Shown here one piece after another: positions 16,998 to 24,359 of a stretch of DNA of 64,000 nt (its first letter is position 1; each line of letters begins with the position of its first letter). The notes under the pieces were generated by a model. It was not told the origin of the DNA. It ran no database searches and saw only the letters and a list, made by a program, of their open reading frames with translations. The DNA comes from Nocardioides sp. W7 (lineage in GTDB: Bacteria; Actinomycetota; Actinomycetes; Propionibacteriales; Nocardioidaceae): the NCBI RefSeq assembly GCF_022919075.1, contig NZ_CP095078.1:2728001-2792000 (forward strand), written 5' to 3'. The position numbers were made by a program, and so were the translations under genes.

Positions 16998-18797
16998 ATG
17001 AGCACCCCCCGGATCCTGCGCATGTCGAGCCTCTTCGTCCGCACGCTGCGCGACGACCCGGCCGACGCCGAGGTGCCCAGCCACCGGCTGCTCGTCCGCG
17101 CCGGCTACATCCGGCGCGCGGCGCCCGGCATCTACACGTGGCTGCCCCTCGGGCTGAAGGTGCTGCGCAAGATCGAGGGCATCGTCCGCGACGAGATGGA
17201 CGGCATCGGCGCCCAGGAGCTGAGCTTCCCGGCGCTGCTGCCCCGCGAGCCCTACGAGGCCAGCAACCGGTGGACCGAGTACGGCGACAACCTGTTCCGG
17301 CTGCAGGACCGCAAGGGGGGCGACTACCTGCTCGGCCCGACCCACGAGGAGATGTTCACCCTCCTGGTCAAGGACCTGTACTCGTCGTACAAGGACCTGC
17401 CGCTGTCGATCTACCAGATCCAGACCAAGTACCGCGACGAGGCGCGCCCCCGCGCCGGGGTGCTCCGCGGCCGCGAGTTCACGATGAAGGACTCCTACTC
17501 CTTCGACGTCGACGACGCCGGCCTCGACGAGAGCTACCAGCGGCACCGCGACGCCTACGTCCGGATCTTCGACCGGCTCGGCTTCGACTACGCGATCGTC
17601 AAGGCGACCTCGGGGGCGATGGGCGGCTCGAAGTCCGAGGAGTTCCTCGCCAAGGCCGCCGTCGGCGAGGACACCTACGTCCGCTGCACGCGGTGCGACT
17701 ACGCCGCGAACGTCGAGGCCGTCCAGGTCCGCCCGCCCAGCCCCGTCCCGTACGACGACGCGCCCGAGGCGCACGCTGAGCAGACGCCGGACACCCCGAC
17801 CATCCAGACCCTGGTGGACCACCTCAACGCGGCCTTCCCCCGGGCCGACCGCGCATGGACGGCCGGCGACACGCTCAAGAACGTCCTGGTGATGCTCAAG
17901 CACGCCGACGGCACCCGCGAGCCGGTCGCCATCGGCGTGCCCGGCGACCGCGAGGTCGACCAGAAGCGGCTGGAGGGCCAGCTCGAGCCCACCGAGGTCG
18001 AGCCCTTCGACGAGACCGAGTTCGTCAAGCACCCCAGCCTGGTCAAGGGCTACATCGGCCCCGGCGTGCTGGGCGAGAAGAACGCGTCCGGCATCCGCTA
18101 CCTCGTCGACCCCCGCATCGTCGAGGGCACCCGCTGGGTCACCGGCGCCGACGTCGCCGGCAGCCACGTCCTCGACCTGGTCGCGGGCCGGGACTTCACC
18201 CCCGACGGCACCATCGAGGCCGCTCAGGTCCGCGACGGCGACGAGTGCCCGCAGTGTGGAACAGAGACGGGCGACGGCGGCATCCTCGAGACGGCCCGCG
18301 GCATCGAGATGGGCCACATCTTCCAGCTCGGCCGCAAGTACGCCGACGCGCTCGACCTGCAGGTGCTCGACGAGAACGGCAAGCTCGTCACGGTCACCAT
18401 GGGCTCCTACGGCATCGGCTGCACCCGCGCGGTCGCCGCGATCGCCGAGGGCACCCTCGACGAGGTCGGCCTGGCGTGGCCGCGCAACGTCGCGCCCGCC
18501 GACGTGCACCTGGTCGCCGCCGGCAAGGACGAGGCGATCTTCGCGGCGGCCGAGCGGATCGCCCACGAGCTGTCAACCCAGGGCGTCGAGGTCCTGTACG
18601 ACGACCGCGCGGGTCGGATCAGCCCCGGCGTGAAGTTCAAGGACGCCGAGCTGATCGGCGTCCCGACCATCGTGGTCGTCGGCAAGAGCCTCGCGGAGTC
18701 CGGCACGGTCGAGGTCAGGGACCGGCGCACGGGCGAGCGCGAGAACGTCGTCGCCGACCACGTCGTCGACCACCTGGTGCGGCTCGTCCGGCACTGA
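16998..18797 (+). CDS. proS: prolyl-tRNA synthetase (bacterial type)
   Basis: This class II aminoacyl-tRNA synthetase charges tRNA-Pro. The 599-residue protein is of the bacterial three-domain form. It has the N-terminal catalytic core with motif 2 ([18 protein letters not shown]), the inserted editing domain between about residues 225 and 400, motif 3 ([14 protein letters not shown]) near residue 470, and the C-terminal anticodon-binding domain ending [12 protein letters not shown]. The inserted domain normally deacylates Ala-tRNA-Pro. The gene has its own leaderless-type promoter and converges on the next gene with only 19 bp between stops. Confidence 0.97.
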   Translation: MSTPRILRMSSLFVRTLRDDPADAEVPSHRLLVRAGYIRRAAPGIYTWLPLGLKVLRKIEGIVRDEMDGIGAQELSFPALLPREPYEASNRWTEYGDNLFRLQDRKGGDYLLGPTHEEMFTLLVKDLYSSYKDLPLSIYQIQTKYRDEARPRAGVLRGREFTMKDSYSFDVDDAGLDESYQRHRDAYVRIFDRLGFDYAIVKATSGAMGGSKSEEFLAKAAVGEDTYVRCTRCDYAANVEAVQVRPPSPVPYDDAPEAHAEQTPDTPTIQTLVDHLNAAFPRADRAWTAGDTLKNVLVMLKHADGTREPVAIGVPGDREVDQKRLEGQLEPTEVEPFDETEFVKHPSLVKGYIGPGVLGEKNASGIRYLVDPRIVEGTRWVTGADVAGSHVLDLVAGRDFTPDGTIEAAQVRDGDECPQCGTETGDGGILETARGIEMGHIFQLGRKYADALDLQVLDENGKLVTVTMGSYGIGCTRAVAAIAEGTLDEVGLAWPRNVAPADVHLVAAGKDEAIFAAAERIAHELSTQGVEVLYDDRAGRISPGVKFKDAELIGVPTIVVVGKSLAESGTVEVRDRRTGERENVVADHVVDHLVRLVRH

Positions 18798-18816
18798 GGC
18801 AACCGCTCCTCGCCGG

Positions 18817-19503
18817 TCACGCCCTGCGGTACAGCGGGGCGCGGCCGTCCTTGCCCGCCGGCTCGAGCAGCTCCATCAGCCGCAGGCAGTAGACGACCCG
18901 CTGGGCCAGCACGACCGGCGCGCCCAGGAGGGTGGCGAGGTCGCGGGTACTGAACGGTCCCTCCGGCAGCTCGGCCCCGAGCAGCCCGAGCGCGTCGACG
19001 GGTCGGCGTACCTCGTGGCTGCCGAGCACGGCGTCGAGATGGCGCGTGCCGGGGTCCTTGGTCCGGCGCCGGTTGCCGGTGCTCCGGGTCGGTGCCGGGC
19101 CGCGCACGTGGTCCTCGCGGCAGAGCAGCACCTCGACCACGAGGTGCGGGTGGCCGATCAGCGACGGGAAGGCCACCAGCCGGTCGAAGACCTCCAGGAC
19201 CGAGGCGCTCTTCGGCGAGCGGCGCTCGGACAGCACGACGCCGTCGGAGTCGACCCGCACGATCCGCCGCTCCGCCGGGACCGGGTGCACGATCCGCATC
19301 CGGTGGCCGTCGAGCAGCGCGTCCAGCTTGGGCCCGAGCGGGCCGAAGCCGCCGGTCTGGATCTCGACCAGCTCGCCGTCGGCGCGCACCAGGTCGACCA
19401 CGAACCGCTCGACCGGGACCTCGAACCGGTCGCCCGGCCGCGCCAGCCACTGCTTCACCGCGGCGTGCAGCGGGCCTTCCGCGAGGGTCCCGATGCCGGC
19501 CAC
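18817..19503 (-). CDS. hypothetical protein with PD-(D/E)xK-like N-terminus
   Basis: I do not recognise a named family. This 228-residue protein starts VAGIGTLAEGPLHAAVKQWL and continues FVVDLVRADGELVEIQTGGF. Glu9, Asp37, Glu47-x-Gln49 and Lys59 are spaced as in PD-(D/E)xK nuclease-like folds. The C-terminal part resembles a winged helix (FSTRDLATLLGAPVVLAQRV, then a helix to LYRRA). A DNA- or RNA-directed function is inference. The second of two GTG codons (19503) is chosen as the start because a TAAGGT box on the minus strand ends 6 nt before it. The gene is divergent from the HAD gene, with overlapping -10 boxes. Confidence 0.7.
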   Translation of the reverse strand: MAGIGTLAEGPLHAAVKQWLARPGDRFEVPVERFVVDLVRADGELVEIQTGGFGPLGPKLDALLDGHRMRIVHPVPAERRIVRVDSDGVVLSERRSPKSASVLEVFDRLVAFPSLIGHPHLVVEVLLCREDHVRGPAPTRSTGNRRRTKDPGTRHLDAVLGSHEVRRPVDALGLLGAELPEGPFSTRDLATLLGAPVVLAQRVVYCLRLMELLEPAGKDGRAPLYRRA

Positions 19504-19509
19504 GCGCAC

Positions 19510-19519
19510 ACCTTAGGGT
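19510..19519. promoter_or_regulatory. overlapping divergent -10 boxes
   Basis: On the plus strand TAGGGT (19514-19519) is 7 nt before the HAD ATG. On the minus strand TAAGGT (19515-19510) is 6 nt before GTG 19503. The two boxes share the TA at 19514-19515, so polymerase can probably occupy only one at a time. Confidence 0.55.
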
Positions 19520-19526
19520 GCTGCCC

Positions 19527-20231
19527 ATGGCTGGCATCGACGCGGTGATCTTCGACTGGGGCGGCACCCTGACCCGCTGGCACGACGTGGACTTCCACGC
19601 GGAGTCACTGGCGCTCGCCCAGGCCGTGATCGACGTCGACCACCCCGTCGAGGTGTCCCAGGCCCGGCTGCACGAGGCGAACCGGATCATCTGGGGTCGC
19701 AGCCGCGACCACCAGCAGAGCGCCACGATCGCCGACCTGTTCACCGAGGCCGGGCTCGCCCACGACCCGGACCTGCTCGCGGCCTACTACGAGTTCTGGG
19801 AGCCGCACACCGAGACCGACTCCGAGGTCGGCCCGCTCTTCGAGGCGCTCCGGGCCGACGGGGTCAAGGTGGGCGTGCTGTCGAACACGATCTGGCCGCG
19901 GGCCTGGCACGAGGGCTTCTTCGAGCGCGACGGCGTGCTCCACCTCGTCGACGGCGACGTCTACACCAGCGAGATCGCGTGCACGAAGCCGTCGCCCGAG
20001 GCCTTCCGGGCCGCGCTGGCCGCGGTGGGCGCGACCGATCCCGCCCGGTGCGTATACGTCGGCGACCGGCTCTTCGACGATGTCTGGGGCGCGCAGAACG
20101 CCGGCCTGCGCGCCATCCACGTGCCGCACAGCACGATCCCGACCGACCAGCTCGGGCACACCGAGGGCGAGCCCGACGCCGTCGTCCACCGCCTCGGCGA
20201 GGTGCTGGACGTCGTACGTCGGTGGTCGTGA
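19527..20231 (+). CDS. HAD superfamily hydrolase
   Basis: This 234-residue protein has the HAD Rossmann fold and an alpha-helical cap after the first strand. Motif I is VIFDWGGTLT, motif II VLSNT, motif III the Lys in CTKPSPEAF, and motif IV GDRLFDDVWGA. In motif I the second Asp of the usual DxD is Gly (D-W-G). The residue that serves as general acid in typical phosphatases is therefore missing, and a different reaction or weak activity is possible. The substrate is unknown. The start is fixed by TAGGGT 7 nt upstream. Confidence 0.88.
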   Translation: MAGIDAVIFDWGGTLTRWHDVDFHAESLALAQAVIDVDHPVEVSQARLHEANRIIWGRSRDHQQSATIADLFTEAGLAHDPDLLAAYYEFWEPHTETDSEVGPLFEALRADGVKVGVLSNTIWPRAWHEGFFERDGVLHLVDGDVYTSEIACTKPSPEAFRAALAAVGATDPARCVYVGDRLFDDVWGAQNAGLRAIHVPHSTIPTDQLGHTEGEPDAVVHRLGEVLDVVRRWS

Positions 20232-20309
20232 CTGCAGGTTTCTGCATTGCAGGTTTGTGAGGAGGGCCGTCGGTCGCGCCGCGGAGGCCCATGTTGCAGA
20301 CTTGTGCAA
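20232..20309. repeat. three TGCAG-type palindromic words
   Basis: CTGCAGGTTTCTGCA (20232-20246), TTGCAGGTTTGTGAG (20247-20261) and TTGCAGACTTGTGCA (20294-20308) are near copies. The first and third have TGCA at both ends. They lie just after the HAD stop, in the gap between two convergent genes. They may be binding sites or decayed repeats. No nearby promoter explains them. Confidence 0.45.
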
Positions 20310-20338
20310 GAAGGACGTGCCGCCGGTCCCCACCTCTG

Positions 20339-20359
20339 GGCCGTTCTTCGGAAACGGCC
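20339..20359. terminator. hairpin downstream of the HAD gene
   Basis: GGCCGTT and AACGGCC form a perfect 7-bp stem with a 7-nt loop. It is probably part of the termination region together with the stronger hairpin at 20393. Confidence 0.4.
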
Positions 20360-20392
20360 TCCGTGTCCAGGCCGCCAGCGGTCCGTGTGCTT

Positions 20393-20433
20393 GTCGGTTC
20401 CGGGGAACATCTCGGGAGTTCCCCGCAACCGAC
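20393..20433. terminator. bidirectional terminator between HAD and DUF4439 genes
   Basis: A 16-bp inverted repeat with one mismatch (arm GTCGGTTCCGGGGAAC) and a 9-nt loop lies between two convergent genes, 47 bp from the DUF4439 stop. Confidence 0.65.
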
Positions 20434-20480
20434 CAGCACCGGGCCGTTGCCGTCTCCCGGGCCGTCTCTCGACCCGGTCC

Positions 20481-20897
20481 TCAGCTGCCGGGAAGGATCT
20501 CCGGCGCGGCGCCGAAGCCCAGGCCCCGCACGGCGGCGTCGGTCAGCGCCTCGACGGCCCACCGGCGCAGCGCGCCGGTCGTGCTGCCGACCAGGAAGCC
20601 GTACGTCGACGCGCACCCGGCCTCCAGCTCACGCGCCCGGGTCGTGACCGCCGCGACCGTGCCGAGGTCCGGCGGCAGCTCGTAGGCCGGCTCGGCCGGC
20701 ACCGGCGACGCGCCCAGGCCCTGCAGGCGCGCGACCACCTGGTCGCGGCGGTCGCGGTGCGCGGCGTGGGCGTCCTGCAGGGCCGCGAAGAGCGCCGGCT
20801 GCGCCGAGGCGGACGTCTGGCCGCCCAGCGCCCCGAGGACGTAGACCGCCGCGTGCTCGGCGGCGAGCACGGTCTGCAGGGCGTCGACCTCGCTCAT
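20481..20897 (-). CDS. DUF4439 ferritin-like protein
   Basis: This 138-residue all-helical protein matches the ferritin-like DUF4439 group. Typical features are the opening [20 protein letters not shown] and [20 protein letters not shown], with Glu/His positions (AEHAAVY, AHRDRRD) like those of di-metal four-helix bundles. It has no signal peptide and is probably cytoplasmic or membrane-associated. Its ATG overlaps the stop of the upstream lipoprotein gene by four bases. The pair is usually found next to rimP in actinobacteria. Whether it stores or oxidises iron is not known. Confidence 0.78.
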   Translation of the reverse strand: MSEVDALQTVLAAEHAAVYVLGALGGQTSASAQPALFAALQDAHAAHRDRRDQVVARLQGLGASPVPAEPAYELPPDLGTVAAVTTRARELEAGCASTYGFLVGSTTGALRRWAVEALTDAAVRGLGFGAAPEILPGS

Positions 20898-21397
20898 CGC
20901 GATCCCACCGCCCGGGGGAGCACGGCGAGCTGCTGGGCGACCGCCGCGGACATCGAGCCCAGCAGCCGGGCCAGCTCGCCGCTCTGGGCCGCGACCGCGG
21001 CCGTCGTCAGCCGACCCTGCAGGCGCTCCTCCTCACGGATCAGCTCGACGGCCGCGACGGGGGCCGGGGCGGGCGTCGAGGTGCCTGCCGTCTCCTCGGG
21101 TGCGTCGAGCTCGGCGAGGTGCTGCCGGTGCAGCCGGGCCAGGGGCCGGAACGACGCGCGCTCGCCGCGCGGGACCGCGCGGATGCTCGCCAGGAGCGCC
21201 GTCAGGTCGCCGACGACACCGCTCACCAGGGTGGTGTCGGCGTCCTCCGGAAGCGCCGAGGCGACCGGGTCGCCGGGGCTCGTGGGATCCGAGCGCGGGT
21301 CGAGGTCCTCGAGGTCGCAGCCGGCCACGGCGGCCAGGCCGAGCAGGGTGGCGCCGACCGTCGTCCGACGGGTGACGGGGGGCAGACGGCGAAGCAC
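20894..21397 (-). CDS. Tat-type lipoprotein, helical, of unknown function
   Basis: This 167-residue precursor has the N-terminus [20 protein letters not shown]. The twin arginine, hydrophobic core and lipobox VAGC predict Tat export and lipid attachment at about Cys27. The mature part is Asp/Pro-rich and then helical ([16 protein letters not shown]), and may resemble the ferritin-like partner encoded downstream. The start GTG 21397 is fixed by TAGGGT on the minus strand 6 nt upstream. The gene overlaps the DUF4439 gene, forming a two-gene unit divergent from rimP. The function is unknown. Confidence 0.78.
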   Translation of the reverse strand: MLRRLPPVTRRTTVGATLLGLAAVAGCDLEDLDPRSDPTSPGDPVASALPEDADTTLVSGVVGDLTALLASIRAVPRGERASFRPLARLHRQHLAELDAPEETAGTSTPAPAPVAAVELIREEERLQGRLTTAAVAAQSGELARLLGSMSAAVAQQLAVLPRAVGSR

Positions 21398-21403
21398 GGC
21401 GCG

Positions 21404-21409
21404 ACCCTA
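21404..21409 (-). promoter_or_regulatory. -10 box of the Tat lipoprotein gene (leaderless)
   Basis: TAGGGT on the minus strand ends 6 nt before the GTG start, and no ribosome binding site is seen. Confidence 0.5.
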
Positions 21410-21511
21410 TCGGGCAGGATGAACCCTGCTCGCCCAGCGGTTAAGGTGTGCCGACAAGGACGAGCACAGACAGACGAGCAGCAGACAACAGAAAAGGGAG
21501 GTCGCTCACCC

Positions 21512-22003
21512 GTGAGCAGTGCCAGCCAGGATGCCCTCAGGGACCGGATCGAGGCAGAGCTCGCCGACCCCCTGCGTGCTCTCGAGCTCGATGTCGAGGC
21601 GGTCGAGATCACTCCCGCCGGCAAGCGTCGGGTGCTGCGTGTCGCCGTCGACAAGGACGGCGGGGTGACACTCGACGACGTCGCCGAGGCGACCCGCGAG
21701 GTCGACCGCGTCCTCGAGGCCTCGGACGTCATGGGGGAGCACCCGTACACCCTCGAGGTGACCTCCCGCGGGGTCGACCGCCCGCTGTCCCTCCCGCGCC
21801 ACTGGCGCCGCAACGTCGACCGCCTGGTGCGGGTCGTGCTCGCCGACGAGTCCGTCGTCGTCGGCCGGGTCCGGTCCTTCGACGAGGACGCGTCGGGCGC
21901 GGTGACCCTCGAGGTGGAGGGCGAGCGCCGCGAGGTGCCGTACTCCCGGATCGCCAAGGCGCTCGTCCAGATTGAGTTCAACCGCCCCACAGAGGAGAGC
22001 TAG
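21512..22003 (+). CDS. rimP: ribosome maturation factor RimP
   Basis: RimP assists late assembly of the 30S subunit. The 163-residue protein has the N-terminal alpha/beta domain ([18 protein letters not shown], then [20 protein letters not shown]) and the hallmark [14 protein letters not shown]. The C-terminal SH3-like domain is [13 protein letters not shown]. GTG 21512 is used, with AAAAGGGAGG upstream. A TTAAGG element at about 21440 may be the promoter. It is the first gene of the rimP-nusA transcription unit. nusA begins at the very next base after the stop. Confidence 0.95.
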   Translation: MSSASQDALRDRIEAELADPLRALELDVEAVEITPAGKRRVLRVAVDKDGGVTLDDVAEATREVDRVLEASDVMGEHPYTLEVTSRGVDRPLSLPRHWRRNVDRLVRVVLADESVVVGRVRSFDEDASGAVTLEVEGERREVPYSRIAKALVQIEFNRPTEES

Positions 22004-22987
22004 ATGGATATCGACCTGAGCATCCTGCGCATGCTCGAGCGCGAGAAGGAGATCTCCTTCGACGTGCTCGTCGAGGCCATCGAGCAGGCGCTGCTGACGG
22101 CCTACCACAAGACCCCGGGCGCGCAGGAGACCGCGCGTGTCCTGCTCGACCGCAAGACCGGGCACGTGAACGTCCTGGTCCGCGACGCCGACGCGGACGG
22201 CAACCCGGAGGGCGAGGAGTACGACGACACGCCCCAGGGCTTCGGCCGGATCGCGGCGACGACGGCGAAGCAGATCATGCTGCAGCGCCTCCGCGACGCC
22301 GAGGACGACATCCGGTTCGGTGAGTTCGCCGGCAAGGAGGGCGACATCATCTCGGGCGTGATCCAGCAGGGTCGCAACCCCGACGACGTGATGGTCGACC
22401 TCGGCAAGCTCGAGGCGCTGTTGCCCGTCAGCGAGCGGGTGCCGGGCGAGAACTACTCCCACGGCACCCGGATCAAGTGCCTCGTCGTCTCGGTCCGCAA
22501 GGGGATGCGCGGTCCGCAGATCACCCTCTCCCGCTCGCACCCGAGCCTGGTGAAGAAGCTCTTCGCGCTGGAGGTCCCCGAGATCGCCGACGGCACGGTC
22601 GAGATCGCCGCGATCGCCCGCGAGGCCGGCCACCGCACCAAGATCGCGGTGAAGTCGACCACCTCCGGCGTGAACGCCAAGGGTGCCTGCATCGGCCCGA
22701 TGGGCCAGCGCGTCCGCAACGTCATGTCCGAGCTGCACGGCGAGAAGATCGACATCGTCGACTGGTCCGACGACCCCGCCGAGCTGGTCGCGCACGCGCT
22801 CTCGCCGGCCCGGGTCACCTCGGTCGAGGTGATCGACCTCGCCGCCCGCTCGGCTCGCGTCGTGGTGCCCGACTTCCAGCTGTCGCTGGCCATCGGCAAG
22901 GAGGGTCAGAACGCCCGGCTCGCCGCGCGGATGACCGGCTGGCGCATCGACATCCGTTCCGACGACGAGCCGAGCAGCGATGCCTGA
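22004..22987 (+). CDS. nusA: transcription termination/antitermination protein NusA
   Basis: NusA binds RNA polymerase and nascent RNA and modulates pausing, termination and antitermination. The 327-residue form has the N-terminal polymerase-binding domain ([20 protein letters not shown]), an S1 domain ([20 protein letters not shown]), and two KH domains ([20 protein letters not shown] and [19 protein letters not shown]). It lacks the C-terminal acidic repeats of Enterobacteria, as is usual for actinobacteria. The start follows directly on the rimP stop, implying translational coupling. Confidence 0.96.
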   Translation: MDIDLSILRMLEREKEISFDVLVEAIEQALLTAYHKTPGAQETARVLLDRKTGHVNVLVRDADADGNPEGEEYDDTPQGFGRIAATTAKQIMLQRLRDAEDDIRFGEFAGKEGDIISGVIQQGRNPDDVMVDLGKLEALLPVSERVPGENYSHGTRIKCLVVSVRKGMRGPQITLSRSHPSLVKKLFALEVPEIADGTVEIAAIAREAGHRTKIAVKSTTSGVNAKGACIGPMGQRVRNVMSELHGEKIDIVDWSDDPAELVAHALSPARVTSVEVIDLAARSARVVVPDFQLSLAIGKEGQNARLAARMTGWRIDIRSDDEPSSDA

Positions 22988-22999
22988 GGCACGAACGCG

Positions 23000-23800
23000 C
23001 TAGGTGACCGGCCGGGCTGACCGGTCCGTCGGGGAGTCGCCGAGGCCGGAGACCTCGGCGACCTCCAGGCGCGGCACCAGGTGGTCGTCGTCGCCGACCG
23101 ACCAGCCCGGGAAGTCGAACACCGCCAGCATCAGCTGCAGCGGGTACGCCGGCGGGCGCGGGCAGCGGCGTACGACCCGGCCGTCGACCGTGAAGACGGC
23201 CTCGTCGTGCTCCCACGCGGCGGCGAAGGTGTGCCACTCGGACACGTCGAGCGACAGCCGAGGCGCTGCGAAGTCCTCGGTGAGCCCGGGGTCGCGGAAG
23301 GCGTGCAGCCCGTGGCCGACCTCGGCGCTGGGACCGTCGAGGCCGTCGCGCAGGGAGCGTCCGAAGACCTCGACCACGCAGATCTCGCCGCACCGCTCGG
23401 GCCGGTCCTCGAACCCGACCAGCCACAGCGACGCCATCGACCGGGGGGAGAGGCTCATCCGGCACCGGATCTCGACCGCGGCCGGAGCCGCCAGCAGCTT
23501 GCCCTCGAACCGGGGCTGCTCCTCGAGCACGACCTGACCGGTGCGGAACGGCTGCTGGCCGAGGGTGCTGCCGACCGGTCCGGAGAAGCTGCCCGACTGC
23601 AGGCCGGAGACCCGCAGGGGGGGCTCGTGGTCGTCGGGGCACCACACGGGGTGCTCGACGGGGACGTCGAGGACCAGCCCGTCCGGGCCCAGGTGGAACG
23701 AGGCGGCCGAGGCCGAGCGGGAGCTCCAGGCCGGCAGGTAGTGGGGGAGCCAGGTGTCCCGGTCGAGCCCGGGACCGCGGAATCGGTCCGAGAAGGCCAT
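23000..23800 (-). CDS. glycoside hydrolase family 16-like protein
   Basis: This 266-residue protein has the concanavalin-like jelly-roll pattern of GH16-type proteins. It begins FSDRFRGPGLDRDTWLPHYL. The strand with VEIRCRMSLSPRSMASLWLV is followed by CGEICVVEVFG, where GH16 enzymes have E-x-D-x-x-E. The second half has EWHTFAAAWEHDEAVFTVDG. The canonical glutamate triplet is not obvious (EICVVE remains), so activity is uncertain. No signal peptide is seen, so it is probably cytoplasmic. It is transcribed against nusA and infB and sits between nusA and ylxR, which are usually adjacent. The start is fixed by TAGGCT 6 nt upstream. Confidence 0.72.
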   Translation of the reverse strand: MAFSDRFRGPGLDRDTWLPHYLPAWSSRSASAASFHLGPDGLVLDVPVEHPVWCPDDHEPPLRVSGLQSGSFSGPVGSTLGQQPFRTGQVVLEEQPRFEGKLLAAPAAVEIRCRMSLSPRSMASLWLVGFEDRPERCGEICVVEVFGRSLRDGLDGPSAEVGHGLHAFRDPGLTEDFAAPRLSLDVSEWHTFAAAWEHDEAVFTVDGRVVRRCPRPPAYPLQLMLAVFDFPGWSVGDDDHLVPRLEVAEVSGLGDSPTDRSARPVT

Positions 23801-23806
23801 GCTCGG

Positions 23807-23812
23807 AGCCTA
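23807..23812 (-). promoter_or_regulatory. -10 box of the GH16-like gene (leaderless)
   Basis: TAGGCT on the minus strand lies 6 nt before the ATG, with no ribosome binding site. Confidence 0.5.
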
Positions 23813-23878
23813 GTGGCGCGGGCCGACGCCGCGCCCGGTTCGGGTTCGGGCCCCGGTTGCGGGTAAGGTTGCCTTGCA

Positions 23879-24256
23879 GTGGCCCGCCAACAGACATCTT
23901 CGGCATGCCCGGACACCGACATCCCGCAGGGACCGGTCCGGACGTGCGTCGGATGCCGGAAGCGGGCCGCGAAGCGCGAGCTGTTGCGGGTGACCGTCGG
24001 TTCGGACGCGGATGGCCGACCAGCCGTCTCGCCCGATCCACACGGCACCGCACCCGGCCGTGGGGCGCATGTGCACCCCACGATCGAGTGTTACGACCTC
24101 GCGGTGCGGAGGAAGGCCTTCGCTCGTGCCCTGCGGTTCACCGCAGGCGGGGCGGGACTCACCACCGAGCCGTTGGGGGAGCTCCTGCAGAGGATGGCAG
24201 CAGCGCACCACGAACCATCACCACCGACCGACAGAAACTGGAGCAGCAGCTCATGA
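23879..24256 (+). CDS. ylxR: YlxR (DUF448) family RNA-binding protein
   Basis: This 125-residue protein contains the hallmark GPVRTCVGCRKRAAKREL and a basic helical end (YDLAVRRKAFARALRF). YlxR proteins are small RNA-binding or nucleoid-associated proteins encoded between nusA and infB. In some bacteria YlxR binds the RNase P RNA. The first 18 residues are an extension over the core domain. GTG 23879 has a TAAGGT box 9 nt upstream, so the transcript would have almost no leader. The C-terminus is Ser/Pro-rich. Confidence 0.9.
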   Translation: MARQQTSSACPDTDIPQGPVRTCVGCRKRAAKRELLRVTVGSDADGRPAVSPDPHGTAPGRGAHVHPTIECYDLAVRRKAFARALRFTAGGAGLTTEPLGELLQRMAAAHHEPSPPTDRNWSSSS

Positions 24257-24359
24257 GCACTCGATGAGTACTTCCCGATGAGTTTGCACAACCACTAACG
24301 GTCTCGAGCAACACCCCCGGACTTCCGAGCTCGCGGGTCTCGAGGCCAGAAGGAGAAGC

